Origin: Psettodes erumei
Lineage: Eukaryota; Chordata; Actinopteri; Pleuronectiformes; Psettodidae
Reading direction: 5' to 3'
Length of the DNA stretch: 64,000 nucleotides
NCBI GenBank assembly: GCA_016785225.1
Contig: JAFBJZ010000377.1
Span: 3,472,001 to 3,536,000 of the forward strand
Under the pieces are notes generated by a model, which ran no database searches, was not told where the DNA came from, and saw nothing but the letters and a program-made list of their open reading frames with translations. Shown in pieces: positions 42,117-60,091 of this stretch. Position numbers and translations under genes: made by a program. How positions within the stretch are numbered: the first letter of the stretch is position 1; every line of letters begins with the position of its first letter.

Positions 42117-42144
<28 letters not shown>
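42117..42144. repeat. (CA)n microsatellite
   Basis: Fourteen CA units. Confidence 0.95.
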
Positions 42145-42147
<3 letters not shown>

Positions 42148-42974
42148 TCACCCCCATTGGCTTAACAGGCCTACTTTCACCTCCAGCTGCAGCAGCGCCT
42201 GTACGCCTGCATCTTCCAGTCTTACATAACCCTCAGAAGGAGGGCGAGCCGAGGAGCAGGCTCGCTCCATTTTTATGTGCTGGCTTCAGTGAGCCTCGGT
42301 GATGCCCAGGGATGCGTGTTAAGCCCCGCAGACCGCGCGCTGGAACATACATAAAGACAGAGCGCCCTCGGAGCAAAGCCTGGCCCCTTCTACCTGACCC
42401 ATCCATCCATCCACATACATGTCTAAAGCGGAAATGAATAGGCTGATGTGTCTGCGGCTCTTTATAAGGAATCTTTCTGTTCCATTTATCTGTCAGCGAA
42501 CTAATGCAAGGGGCTGGGGAAAAAAAGGGCTTTTATTGTGAAATGGATGCATCCTTTAATGGCTCACAGAGGGAGGGAGGGAGTGTGAGAGAGAGAGAGA
42601 GAGACTACATGTGAGCAGGGAGATGCAGAGTGAGGAGGCACTAATGGAATCCGCCATCATCCAATCATTTTCAAGTCCAAATCATTTCAATAGGCTTTTT
42701 ATAGTGACAAATTTGCTCCGCTTCTGAGGAGATTAGAACTGTACACAGTCTGATGTAACTATGCCTAAATGTTGTCAGCATTATTATTATTATTATTATA
42801 ATATGAGTGAGCGCTTCCAACAAGGTTTAGAGAGACGGATTTTCCAGCGGGGTTATTAAGAGTACATCTGCCCTCATTAACGTTTCACTGGGTCAGGACC
42901 AACGGCAGCAGCACCAAAAATCACAGCTAGTCTTCACCAGCCGAAGGAATACCTGCTGTCGGCGCTGTGTTACA

Positions 42975-43125
42975 AGCATGCCCCCCGTGGCAAGAACATC
43001 CTGGGGTTCAAACTCGCACCAGGGCGTTCGTGCACGTGGCCTGCTTGCTTTGAGTTTGCATCTTCTCCCCGTGTTCACGAGGGCTTCCTCTGGGTGTCAT
43101 GTTTCCTTCCGTGCACACGTTGAAT
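42975..43125 (+). repeat. degenerate SINE-like repeat
   Basis: GGTTCAAACTC near 43004 resembles a tRNA-gene B box. It is followed by 'gtttgcatcttctccccgtgttcacgagggcttcctctgggt' in pieces, a segment found in very many fish interspersed repeats. No intact A box is seen upstream and there is no tRNA cloverleaf, so this is a decayed copy, not a tRNA gene. Confidence 0.55.
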
Positions 43126-43599
43126 TTCCAGCAGGTGTGAACGCGAGTGTGAAAAGTGCTCAGGCGGCGTTGAGACAAGGATCTTCGGCAGATAATCTAC
43201 TGGTTTTGATAACTGCTTAATCATCATCGTTATTCTCAGTTACCCCGTACAGTGTAATGCAACTCTATACAATTTCTCTGCCATGAATTCTTCCTTTCAG
43301 AACCTTACAATGGTCCGTTTTTTCGTGAAGACTTTCCGAGGTATGTTAACTGTGCGTTAGTTTCTGAGGTGATAGTTGGTGGTGGTGTTGCACTGGACTG
43401 CATAATAACACGGTAGATAAAAGGTTAGAAACAGCTCTCAATATAAGAAGTACCTTTGTGAAGCACCTTTTTACAGGTGTGCCTCATAAATTGGTCGCTA
43501 AGTTGTACGGGTTTTAATTCTTTCGTCCTTTCATAAAGAATATAATCATGCTTTCCTACAAGGCCCTTTTTTTTCATTTAACGAAAAATGTTGTTGTAG

Positions 43600-43720
43600 T
43601 CGACCCTGCAGCTTAAGGGTCTGGCCTTTGCTGCATCTCTGTCTCCCTCATTTCCTGCCATGTCTCTACCATCTATAGTTAAGGAATAAAAAGTCTAGTC
43701 CCCCCAAAAAACTTGAAAAA
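43600..43720 (+). repeat. degenerate SINE-like repeat, second family
   Basis: 'cctttgctgcatctctgtctccctcatttcctg' followed by 'catgtctctacc', 'ggaataaaaag' and a CCCCCCAAAAAA end resembles the 3' part of a tRNA-derived repeat common in percomorphs. Diverged from what I remember of the family. Confidence 0.5.
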
Positions 43721-44800
43721 CAAACAAGCAGCCATGCAAGAACTTTGACTGAGTTAAAAAAAAACAACAACTTGGCAGTTTTTTTGCTCTACGCTGGGAC
43801 CTGTCTGAAAGAATAAGTACACAATCTTTCAGTGCTGTCGTCTCAGTGTACTGTTGGATCTCATTATCACTGCTCTGTGTCACTGACCCTGGTCCTGCTC
43901 GGTGCCTCTTGCTTGCCCGGGCTCTGTGCCCGGTGGCCTTTATTTGCCCCTCTCGCTCGTTGCCCGTCTCCCGAGGCTGACCGTGAGCCTGTGAACGTTG
44001 GCCTGTGGCTGCCCCAGCCCTGAGCTGAGCTCTAACCACAGCCTGGTGAGTTCACCTGCCCTCACCATGCTAGAGCCGCTCTATTATTCATCAGCCGTCT
44101 CAGGTGACCTCTCATAAACACCCTATTATCATTTGGGATCCGATGTCTCATTAGCGGTCTATTCAGCTTCCTCATATATTGCTTTTGTGACTTCAGCGGA
44201 CTGCCAACCCGCTGTCCTCATCCGACCGATTGATCCTTGGCGGCCTGTCATTCGCCAGCCGGTGCCGCCGCGCTGTTGCGATTGGCCCTCGACAAAGAGT
44301 TACAGGTGCTCTGGCAGAAACTGAAGACGCCTCGGCCTGGGGTGGTGAGTTTCAGCAGGCCACAGCCGCCATCTCAGGTTTCCACCTTTAAGTCCCCGCA
44401 GGTCTCCTTGGTAACTGCGGATGAAGTGCATTGCCCGCCCGCCTCCCAGACCACCCCACGGCCCCTGCCCCATATGCCAGGCACTTAGTGGCATTTAGTA
44501 AACAGTCACGCGGTGTGGAGAGGGGTCGGGGTGGACTTGAGAGACAAGAGAGATATGTATTCACAGTGCTGCTCTGTGTAACCCAGAGGAACGTGGGATA
44601 AAAGGATATTTTTAGTTCAACAAGCACTGCCTCTTCATGTTTAGCCTTTGCCCTTCCATTAGTATTGGACTGGCTTCACTGGGCGAGACCTTTGTCCGCT
44701 TAGATTTGGCTCTCGACACTCTAAATATTACAGCTCCATTACTATCCAGTTCGCCTTGAGCCCTTTAATAAAGCATGCTTTGATGCTTTTGTAATGCCTC

Positions 44801-44802
<2 letters not shown>

Positions 44803-44831
<29 letters not shown>
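44803..44831. repeat. (GT)n microsatellite
   Basis: Fourteen GT units. Confidence 0.95.
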
Positions 44832-44832
<1 letters not shown>

Positions 44833-44939
44833 ATATGTGCGAGTGTGATGAAATCTTTGCCACTTCTGTTTCTTACCGGCTTCAAAGACACTTCCCATTC
44901 TTGGGTCTTATTTTTGTCTTCGTTTTGACCATCGCACCA

Positions 44940-44940
<1 letters not shown>

Positions 44941-44977
<37 letters not shown>
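44941..44977. repeat. (TTA)n microsatellite
   Basis: About twelve TTA units; a shorter one of the same unit lies at 42780-42800. Confidence 0.95.
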
Positions 44978-44978
<1 letters not shown>

Positions 44979-47900
44979 ATAGTAATATCATTGTACTTGC
45001 TAACATCTGGGATCCAGGGATGTGGTGACATAGTTAAAACAGGCTCAGATGGGACAAGGAAACAGTAGCAGCGTGATGAGCAGAGGTTTTAAAGCTGCGG
45101 TAATGAGTGTTTTTACACTAACAATAACTGTGTTATGTAAGAATGGTTACTTATTATCACAGTTCCCCTCAGCTCTGCGGGGCCTTTTAGCCCCTTTCAG
45201 CTCGTTGTTTTGGTTTATTGGCATGCGACTTCACTGTTTGGGTTCAGTGTAACAGCATTCACCAGTGTGATTGGCTGCACGCTGACTGGCTAGTACGGCA
45301 TTTAGCAGCCAAAGCTAAATTGTGACCAAAAACGTCAATCATATTCGTCAGGTGGGCGGAAACATGCCTTCAAGTTTTTGCTAATTTCTGCATTACTGCT
45401 GCATGCGTAAATAAGTGACTATTTGCTAACGTGTTAGCCATATAACCTTTATAAGGTGATATTAAGACAGTGTTGTTTACAACTGCTTCCATCAGCTAAC
45501 ACTGCTTTAAACATGCCCACAGGCTGGTAGTGAAGGTGATAAGTAAACGCGTTGCATTATGACCTAAAACCTGCTTAAGCTGTTAGCTTGTTTACAACCT
45601 GTCTGATGATCTGACTGCTCATTTCTTACCCTGTCAGATTCCATGAGCTCAGTGATTACATGCTTAATGATTAGTACACAGTTATCACCACCAACAACAA
45701 TGATGGCCAGAACTAAAACTAAAACCTGAAAGTAAAAACCGAGACCTTATACACTGGAACTCAAGGCCGTTTAACAGCATTACCTCTGCCCCCGTGTACG
45801 TTTCTCCACAGAATTTTTTTTTCTCCCTTCTCTGCAAATGAGGACGTTCACAACGTATACACATCAGCGTAAGCATGCACACCCCAGCGTATTTGCCATT
45901 TTTTTCCCCCCGTGCCATTTTAAGGTTCGGCAGCGCGGCCTTTACTTGTCTCAGTATCAGCAAGGACTTGGTCTGTTTTAGATGCTCCACTCTCTGCCAC
46001 AGTGTTTTCAAAAAACAAGCCAGAGAGGCTGCTAATTAAGGGCCGGGGCTGCTGTTTGTATTTAACGAAAGAATCCTCCTCATTAGTTTTCCAGGCAGTA
46101 ATTAGAGAAAATGCGGCGAGAGAGCAAGGGGGTGAAAAAGTGACTGACTGCTCAGCACAAGACACTGTACTGTACATCAGTCGGGTTTAATGATGGCTGT
46201 TTGGCCATTTTCCTCCATGGTTCAAAACTGACCTGAAAATTGATCCTTACCACTTTTTGATCATGTTTGTGTTGGTACGTTGAATATATTATTTGTCTCT
46301 CTGACCTGGGATCATTAAATAACAGGGCACGTATTCAAATATTCTGTAACAAATAAAGTAGCCTATCTAAGAGATTGGAAGGCCTGCACTGTGTCGCCCG
46401 CGGAGCAGGCAGAATTCCCTTTCTCAAGGACTGTAGTCGGCTTTGAGCAGCAGAACACTGCATTTTAAATATGGTATCTCGCATTTGCAAAAGATGAAGA
46501 TTATTAAGACATGAAACCGCAAGCTATTTTGTAGTTGTATTTGAGGATAAGAGCGCAGAGCTGTATAGAAAAGATGTATTTTGCCACCATAGAGAGGCTA
46601 CTGCTTTTTAAGTTTTCAAAGGAGAGTTGCAGGTGTTAAAAAGTCTGATTAATCACTTTCTGTCTAACAGAATGTACTTGTTTAATGAGATGCGAACCAC
46701 TCTGGGAAGTGTTTTAATGGCGCCTCGTACGATTGTTTTTAACCCCATTGACTTCCATTTGGTTGAACGACGTGAGAATAAGCCAAGGTCCGACAGGCCT
46801 TTCTCAACCGTCACTATAATATCCTCTGCGAAGGCTCATCAAAGGAGGATGATGATGGCATAACTATTTATATCAAGGTAATTCTCTTCTCTGAATCAGC
46901 CCCTGCTCATCGCTGCGGCAGGGGCGCGTTTGTGTGGGGAGATGGAAATCATCCTTTGGCTGGGAAAACCAGTGGACCAGCTGCCTCAGCTGGCCAATGA
47001 GAGTGGACCGCCAGCCGCCCACCTGGTGACTGGGCCTCTGTGTGGGTGGACGCCGCTGCTTCCCAGCCTCGTCTCCGTGGCAGCATGTGCAGACGCGTAT
47101 TGGCTTTCATATGCGCGAGGCCTGGATTCAGTTCCACGCCATGCAAGGCAAATAGATGAGCCCGCTGGGCTTCCTTGGTTTGACACTTTTGCGCCACAGC
47201 ACACGTTCTAATTAGGGGAATAGCTTTCCAAGATGTGTCAGGTTGATTTTGATAAAGCAATAAAAAAATGTGTGTATTATGGTATCCGTTTCCTTGACAA
47301 CCACGGGGTCAAGGCAACCTTATGGTTCCTACTGCCTGCTGCCTGCTTTCATCTTTACAATGTTACTATTCAGAATCCTAGATTATTTCACTGTACAATC
47401 AGAGAATGCACTGCTTTGCCAAAGATCGTTCCATTTTGATCTTTTTAATATAAAATTCCTTACTTGTGTTGCCCTGTTGAGCTACAGTAGATAGTAGGTG
47501 ATGAGAGCAAAACTAAAGCTCACTTGAGTTTTGCATGGTTAGCGTGTCGACCTGAGCATTTAATTCAATACAGCCTCATAGATCTGCTGGTGTGGCTGTA
47601 AACTCACATTGACAATTGACAAAAACTAAACATGGAAGGAACATCATAAAGGAAAGATTGTTGTTTTCAATTCTATTAGACTGTACAGCTAATGTATACT
47701 GCGCATTTCCGTGCTGACTGACACCACACATGACAACAAACGATTATCTTGAGGCCGTCTAAGCTGGTTTCTTCTACGTGATTGGATCCATCCAATACTG
47801 TATAAGATATGTTCAGATGATTATTTCAGACTTATCTCAAATCGATATAAGATATACATCTTGCATCATGTCTTGACCTGCAAACCGTCACTTTAGGGTG

Positions 47901-50900
47901 AACACGTATTCGTGCAGGGCGATGGGACCGTGCAGGAGAGACTTGGCGTGGTGTCGAGAGCAGGGATCTTCACGTGTGCTGACAGTCAGCTCCTTGTCAG
48001 TCAACGCAGCTCCGGATTAGCCGGCGCTGACGGTCGGCTGACCGGCCCATCCTGGGAACGAGCGCTCTGCCCTTCCCACACTGTCGCCTGTCAGCACCTT
48101 TCACAGATGAATATTGTACGAATACAGTGCCTCTCCATTCCCATCAAATTTGTCTCCCTGCTGTCTCTTTCAACCACCCCCTTGACAGCAGGGCTAGCTA
48201 TTTATTTATTTATTTATTATTTTTACCCCCACAGCACAAAATTTGGCCCGCGGCTCGCCACAGCAGGATGGAAAAAAGTCTGAGTCGGCGAGTTGCCTCA
48301 GCTTTCCTGGCAATCGAAACGCACTGTCAATGCAGGAAGGACCGACAGACACAGAGGTGGCTGGGGCCGAGGGGTTACGCAGACATGGCGAACAAACAAG
48401 GGATCCAAGCATAAACCCGGCTGTCACAACATGTCTGGCTAATTGAATTGTTCCTGGCAGCCCTGAGAGAGCGCAGACCATTTTAAGTTTAGCTTTATTG
48501 AATTATTAAATCAGAAAAGGAGGACAGTAACATTTAGGAGAACATTCTCCAGACTTGTTCGCTGGGCCAGGAGGGAGCTGTGTTGCGACTTGCTGACTGT
48601 ATGCAGCGTAACAAGACTCGAAACAAGATTACTGGCTCTTGAAAACTGTATTACTCTGAAGTGCGTCAGTGTAGATTGCCATGTCCGCATTACCTAAACC
48701 ACGGCCTATTTGCAGTAACGACTTCTTTTGTGTCGAGGTACATTTGAGCCAGTTGTGTTTTGTTCAGACGGTGCATATATTGGTCATGAATAATGGAGCA
48801 TTTGGGCACGTGTGTAGATTGTTATGAGAGTGCGTGCAGGAGCTGATGAATGCGTGTGTGCGTGTTTAGGAGAGGGAGGGGGCAGAAGTTGGATTTGATG
48901 CAAACAAAATCCGTCGTCCGGGGCCGAGGAGGACGGGCTCTGGCCATTCTCACGTTCGTGTGCGGCTACTGTTGCACATTTCCATTGCGCACTAATATGT
49001 AATTCATAGTATACATCCATCAAGGTCAAGGGTGCGTTACAAGCATCATCCTTTGTGCCCATGGGGAGTAACAGCCCTCTCTCGGACGTCCTTGCCCTGT
49101 CTCATCTGCAATGCCTCCCCCAGCACCACTGCATTATGTTGCATTTGCATCGTATTGCCTCTGCATTGCCTCTGCAAGACTGGCCCCATTAGGCCCCCCC
49201 CCCACCCCTTCCCTTGCCCTTTTATTTATCTGCCTCTCTTTCCCCCTCGTCAACCCAGTGTCAGGCTGGTGCCAGTCTGCAGAGGCTTGGCAGCGAGCTG
49301 TTGTGCAGACGGGGTGGGACAGGACAGGACGGGGCTCAGTAGATCTGCAGCAGCAGCAGCAGTGTTTGAGGTGAAGTCAGCGGTGTGCAGTGCTCGGGGT
49401 ATTGGCAGGGAATATGCAATGAGCCCAGGAAAGATTACGTTGCGGTAAAAAAAAAAAAAAGAAGAAGAAGGGAAAAAAAACATCAGAAAGAGGAAATCCC
49501 TTGCAGGAGGATCCCAGCTCAGCGTTTTCTCCCTGACAACCCTCCTCCTCCTCCTTCTCTTTCCATTCCCTCCCCCCTTTTCCCCCATCCCCTCTTTTGC
49601 ATCCTGTCTCTTTGAATTGGTCTCTCTGCACTGATCTTTCTTGAGATTTTTGTTTTTTCCTCTTTTTCAGTCCAAGCGTTTTCTTTCTTTATCCCTGTTT
49701 GAAAAGCTGGTGATGCAAACCCACACCACTCCAGTCCCCCTGCCCCCCTCTGCTCATGTGTACACGAGGAGTGTGTGTGCATATTTACTTTTTGCACGTG
49801 TATGCGTTAGTTCTGCACTCGCATGTGTTGCGTGTGCATCGTAAGGCAGTGGATCTCCAGGGCACGAGCAGGGGCTTCACAGGCCTTCTCACCACCACCT
49901 TGTCCCTCGTCCCTGCCTGTAACGTACTCTATGTATTGCAGAGGGAGGGCTTGGGGCAACAGGTGGGCCTCCGTGCTTACAGATTGTCCCTCTGATTATC
50001 CCCATGTAGGCGATAGGCTCATGGGTGCTGGTGCCTTCACCCCCAGGGGCCCAGCATTGATGTACGGAGTCTCTCAGCCCTTGGCCGCAAGAAGTCGACT
50101 GCGCTCCTGAGGCTCAACAGAAAGCAGGCTGTTCTGCCAGGCCTTTATTAAAGGGCTGTTTGTATTGCCTGCTGTTTTTTTTCATTAGCAGGAATCTTAT
50201 ATCATCGCCTCTGAATATTGCATGAGGTTCAGCGAGGCTTGGTTGTCGTGACACCGCCGTAATATTTCACAACAATCAAAGATGGATGAGCCTATTCTTC
50301 TAGGTAAATAGAGGGAGGCCTGGCACCGATGAGGAAAAAGCCCAGAGATGGTGACGGTGACACTGACGCACCGTCGTGGAGGCTGAAGCAGGAAGAAAAA
50401 AAAAAAAAAAAACTAGAAGAGTGATTGGAGTCCATAAAAACGAAAATGCACTGTAAGACAAATGGAGCAGGCAGAGATGAGAGAGCAAGGTAAATGAGGG
50501 GGAAAGAGAGAAGGAGAGGACAAGAGGGGGAGACAGAGTGAGAAATCAAGACGGAGGGAATGACAGAGTGAGGAGGATAAAAAAGCGAGAGATGGGGCTA
50601 TTAGAGGCCTGAGAGGAAGAGTTAGTGAGAGACCCACGCTGCTCTCAGTAATTGAAAAGGCACCGGGACTGATTTAGGGGGGAACTTAACTGGGTCTGTC
50701 GGGGTGGGGTGGGGTGGGGGTGGGGGGGCGCTGCATTGCAGACTAGGAGAAGGACAAGGAGCAGGAACAGCCGAACCCCACCTGCGGTGCTTTGCTCTAC
50801 CACCTCTGTAGTCGTCATTAATACAACACGGCGCAAACGATCCTCAAGGCCCATAATAATAAGTCGTAAGGCTGCAAAAACACCGTGGCAAATTCCATAT

Positions 50901-53268
50901 AAGCTAATTACTGTAGGTGCCTCTGCTTTTTGCACAGGAATAAAATAAAGAATGAGCGGGAACGGCTTTAAAGGAAAGCGATAAAGTACAGTCATGAAGA
51001 GTGAGGAAAGTTCTTTTGTTGCCACAGACAAAAAGAAAATAGTGAGCAACAGATTGTGCGTGTTTGATTGGTAGGAAGTGCCAGGAGCCTGGCCGGGTTC
51101 ACCTCATCCACTTCCTTAACTCGCTAATACAGCTGGGCACTGCACCGACAAACTCCATGTCCACCAAAAACATGCCCTGTCTGCACCCGCCCACACACAC
51201 ACACACACACACACTCACTCACTCACTCACATGCAGGTTACACACCCTCTCATAGACGTACACTCTCCTGCTGTATGTCATGGGCCTGTCTATTAAGTGT
51301 GCCTGTTCTTTCCAGGGGCGCTGATACGCGATACCTCTGCCCGGTCAATCCTTCTCGCATTACTGCCTCCGCAGTGTGCTGCTTCATTTACACGTGAAAT
51401 ATTGATGTTCTTAATTTAACCCCCAGGGTGCTCAGGTGTCCCTTCCTCCCTTGAGAGGAGGAGGGGGGCCTTCTCCAGAGATCCCGCAGCCCTCGCGCCG
51501 ATACCGCACTCTTCCTGCCTCGGGATTGGCCGACGGGGTGAGTTTAGCTGTGCCGCGTTGGGCGGCCGGCATGCCGGACGCCCCACAAAGCCACCGGCAG
51601 AGTCGTATCCCAGTTCTGTGGTCTGCTCACGTGCCGGGGTTGATACCTGTGTTGTATGCCTGTGCACGAGCGTGCGCCAAGTCCAGTGCTGTACTTTTGA
51701 CCTTATGGCATAGGTGGGCAGTCGTTTTGGGGCCCTGCCTCTCAGAGGGCTTTGTAAATTTGCTTCCTTTTTGAATTTGTCACATTATGACACATCGACA
51801 TCAGCCAATATGTATTATCACTCACATTTCACATTTAATCCCACCTGGATTTTCCTGTTCCTTCTCCTTACTGACTACTTTGGTCTGTCCTTTGTTGCTG
51901 TTTTGTGGCTCTGTTAACTAGTCCTTTGTCACTAGATCGTGTTAGGCAAAATGGAGAATGGCCTCACATCGGTCTTTGCCTGGGGCCTCCAAGTAAATAA
52001 AACCGCCCATGGGCCTAAAACTGAAAGAGCAGCGAGCGTTCTGCAGACAGAAAGTTACAAAACTCAGTGAGCGCCTTTCTACATCAATATTTCACGCTGG
52101 GACCGGGAACTAGCTGGTCGGTGGGGTGTACGAGACAAACATGTCACAGGACGGAAAACGCCGTTATCAAATAAAGAGCAGCGCTTTAGTCGCGGCTGTC
52201 AATCAGCCTTACGGCCGTTCTTACTGGGCTCGTAGGGGAGGGGCGAGCGAGGAAAGCTCGGTGCAGTGGCTTGCCTGGGCTACCTCAACATAAAATGCCA
52301 TGGCAGTAGTCGGGGGTTGATAGAGACACTTAGCAGTTACTGGCAGTGCTGGGAAGGGCTTCACATCATCTGACCTGCTACCCAGCATGTCCTTCACACC
52401 CCCCCCCCCAAGTTTATCAGATTAATGCAGGGAAGGCTCATTCCACGGAAGCAGCACAACATCTAATTTAAAACAGATCCACATAGATAGTGCATGAGGA
52501 AGGCAAACAACATCCTTTTTCTTTCATACTCCATGCACCACGCCCCATATCTGTGTAAAAAGAATATGCCTATGTGCATGCCTATGTGTAAGTGTATGAT
52601 TTAGCGTAGTGCTCCATCATGCTTTATCTCTCGCAGTGTATGTGAAGGTGGGCGGAGAGCTGTCTCAGTCTATATTTGCTCCTTTTCCAAACATGGTCAA
52701 ATTACACTCCAAATATAGTAAAACGATTCCACTCTTCCTCGAGTTTTTGGACATTTAAGTAGCGTGCTGCTGACGGCTCGGCAGAGACCTTCGTGCCCGT
52801 CCGCCTGGCCTGCACCGCGCACGTGTGCAGGCTGTTAAAAAAGTGCGCACGGCGGCCCCGTTTGCCTTACTAGGACAAGCCAACGTGGAGTTGTCGGCAG
52901 AAGCAAGGAGGGTTTATTCAAACCCCCCCCAACACCCCAGTTACAGCATGCCGCTGTTGCCTAGCGACCGCCCGTGTCTCGAGAGAGAAGATAGAGGCGT
53001 CATAGATGTGTATGTATATCCACTGCTGAGTGCGAGAGCAAACACACTCCTCCGCCTCTCCCTCCCCTGTGGGGGAGCTCTCGGCATCACCCAGCGACAG
53101 CGCACGAGAGAGAGAGAGAGAGCGAGCGAGCAATTCTTATAATCATTTATTACCGACGCATTTGTCTCATCGGCGAACGACACACAGGCTTCTCCTGCAG
53201 TCCTTATGAATCCTTTTCGCAATCAAGCAAAAGAAGAAGGCCGCGAGACACGATAAAGTTCATGGTCT

Positions 53269-53274
53269 TTTATT
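53269..53274 (-). terminator. calm1: calmodulin poly(A) signal
   Basis: AATAAA on the minus strand (TTTATT on plus), about 1.04 kb after the calmodulin stop. It gives a 3' UTR of a length usual for vertebrate CALM1-type messages. Confidence 0.7.
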
Positions 53275-54315
53275 TGAAAAAAAAATAAAGACTAGCATGT
53301 ACAACTTGGAATGAATGTAAACTGAACTCAGATGAACAGCTGCGAAAACTGGTGCGCTGACACTCCTAACAGCATGCGCTGCGAACACAGTACACCCCTC
53401 ACTATGCTCTCGTCTGAGTCGAGAAACAGAAGAAGAAAAAGAAAAAGTGAAGGCCAGTGATTCTCTCTTGCAAGAAAAGAGGACAGACACTCCATCTCAG
53501 CGAAAAAAAAAAAAAAAAAAAAACGAAACAAAAACAAAGCTCACCGTAAGACTCTTTATAAGTCCCCCCTCCTTTTACAAGGGCAGGACGCACAACTACT
53601 AAGATGGCCGTCCAAGTAACATAACAAAAACAAAAGAACATGCCAAACATTTGAAAATGTATTTTTTTGTACATCGTTTTTTTTTTTCTCTTTTTATCTA
53701 GCATACAATTAAGTCCCATTCCACTTCAACGCTTGAGTTAGAACCTGGTATATTCTCTCATCTTAACAGTACAGGGATCCTCTCCAAATACAAAAAAACT
53801 GTACCAAACCAACAAGAGGACAGCTTATAGTGGAATCAGCACGCTCTGGTAGCCCGGAGGAGGGATGAGGGCGGGAGGGGGGGTTAGTGCTCCGGTCTCA
53901 AGCTGCATGCATGAAGAACAGAAAACAGAGAGAAAGAAGAGATGGCCAGCCCAGACATTTACCACTAGCAAATGGAACTGGAAGGAGTTCGCCAAATGCT
54001 TTTGCTTTAGTCTGAAGGTAGTAGTTACAGGGTTCGTTGTTATTATTTTTACTTGTTAAGTACTGATGCTAAACTGATCTCCGGGGGAAGGGGACAGGAT
54101 CACTAACCATCATTTTCATGCAGATATTTTTTGTATATTTTTATATTTTTCCTGTGTGGACAGAAGGATATTTTATTTCAACATTCAATTATTTTCTATA
54201 CAGAAACAGTATGAATAAATGAACATTTTTTTTTCCAAGAGGTAAGTAAAACATTTTGATTTTTTTTTTTTTTTTTTTTTTCTTCTAAGAGGGGACAGGA
54301 CGGGGCGGGCAAGCT
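53275..54315 (-). other. calm1: calmodulin 3' UTR
   Basis: AU-rich, non-coding sequence between the TGA at 54316-54318 and the poly(A) signal. It includes a 22-nt A tract on the mRNA strand (T run at 54260-54281) and a U tract (A run at about 53504-53523). Extent inferred from the stop codon and poly(A) signal. Confidence 0.6.

Positions 54316-60091
<5,776 letters not shown>

Larger units (their letters stand above)
32950..53260. other. about 20-kb gene-free interval between brms1l and calmodulin
   Basis: No frame here encodes a recognisable protein. The longer frames (up to about 150 codons) lie in low-complexity GA, CA or C/T tracts or lack any family motif. The interval holds microsatellites, degenerate SINE-like repeats (42.97-43.72 kb), one interspersed-repeat copy (38.8-39.1 kb) and patches of AT-rich, non-repetitive sequence with TAATTA and ATGCAAAT motifs. 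No tRNA or miRNA hairpin was recognised. The region may hold conserved regulatory DNA, which cannot be shown from one sequence. Confidence 0.55.

Noticed and set aside
42980..43020. B-box-like GGTTCAAACTC suggesting a tRNA gene
   Set aside because: No A box, acceptor stem or anticodon arm at the correct spacing. The downstream sequence fits a decayed SINE.
51436..51774. 112-codon plus-strand frame in GC-rich DNA
   Set aside because: No motif and no splice partners. A shadow frame on the other strand covers part of it, so it was taken as chance in CpG-rich sequence.
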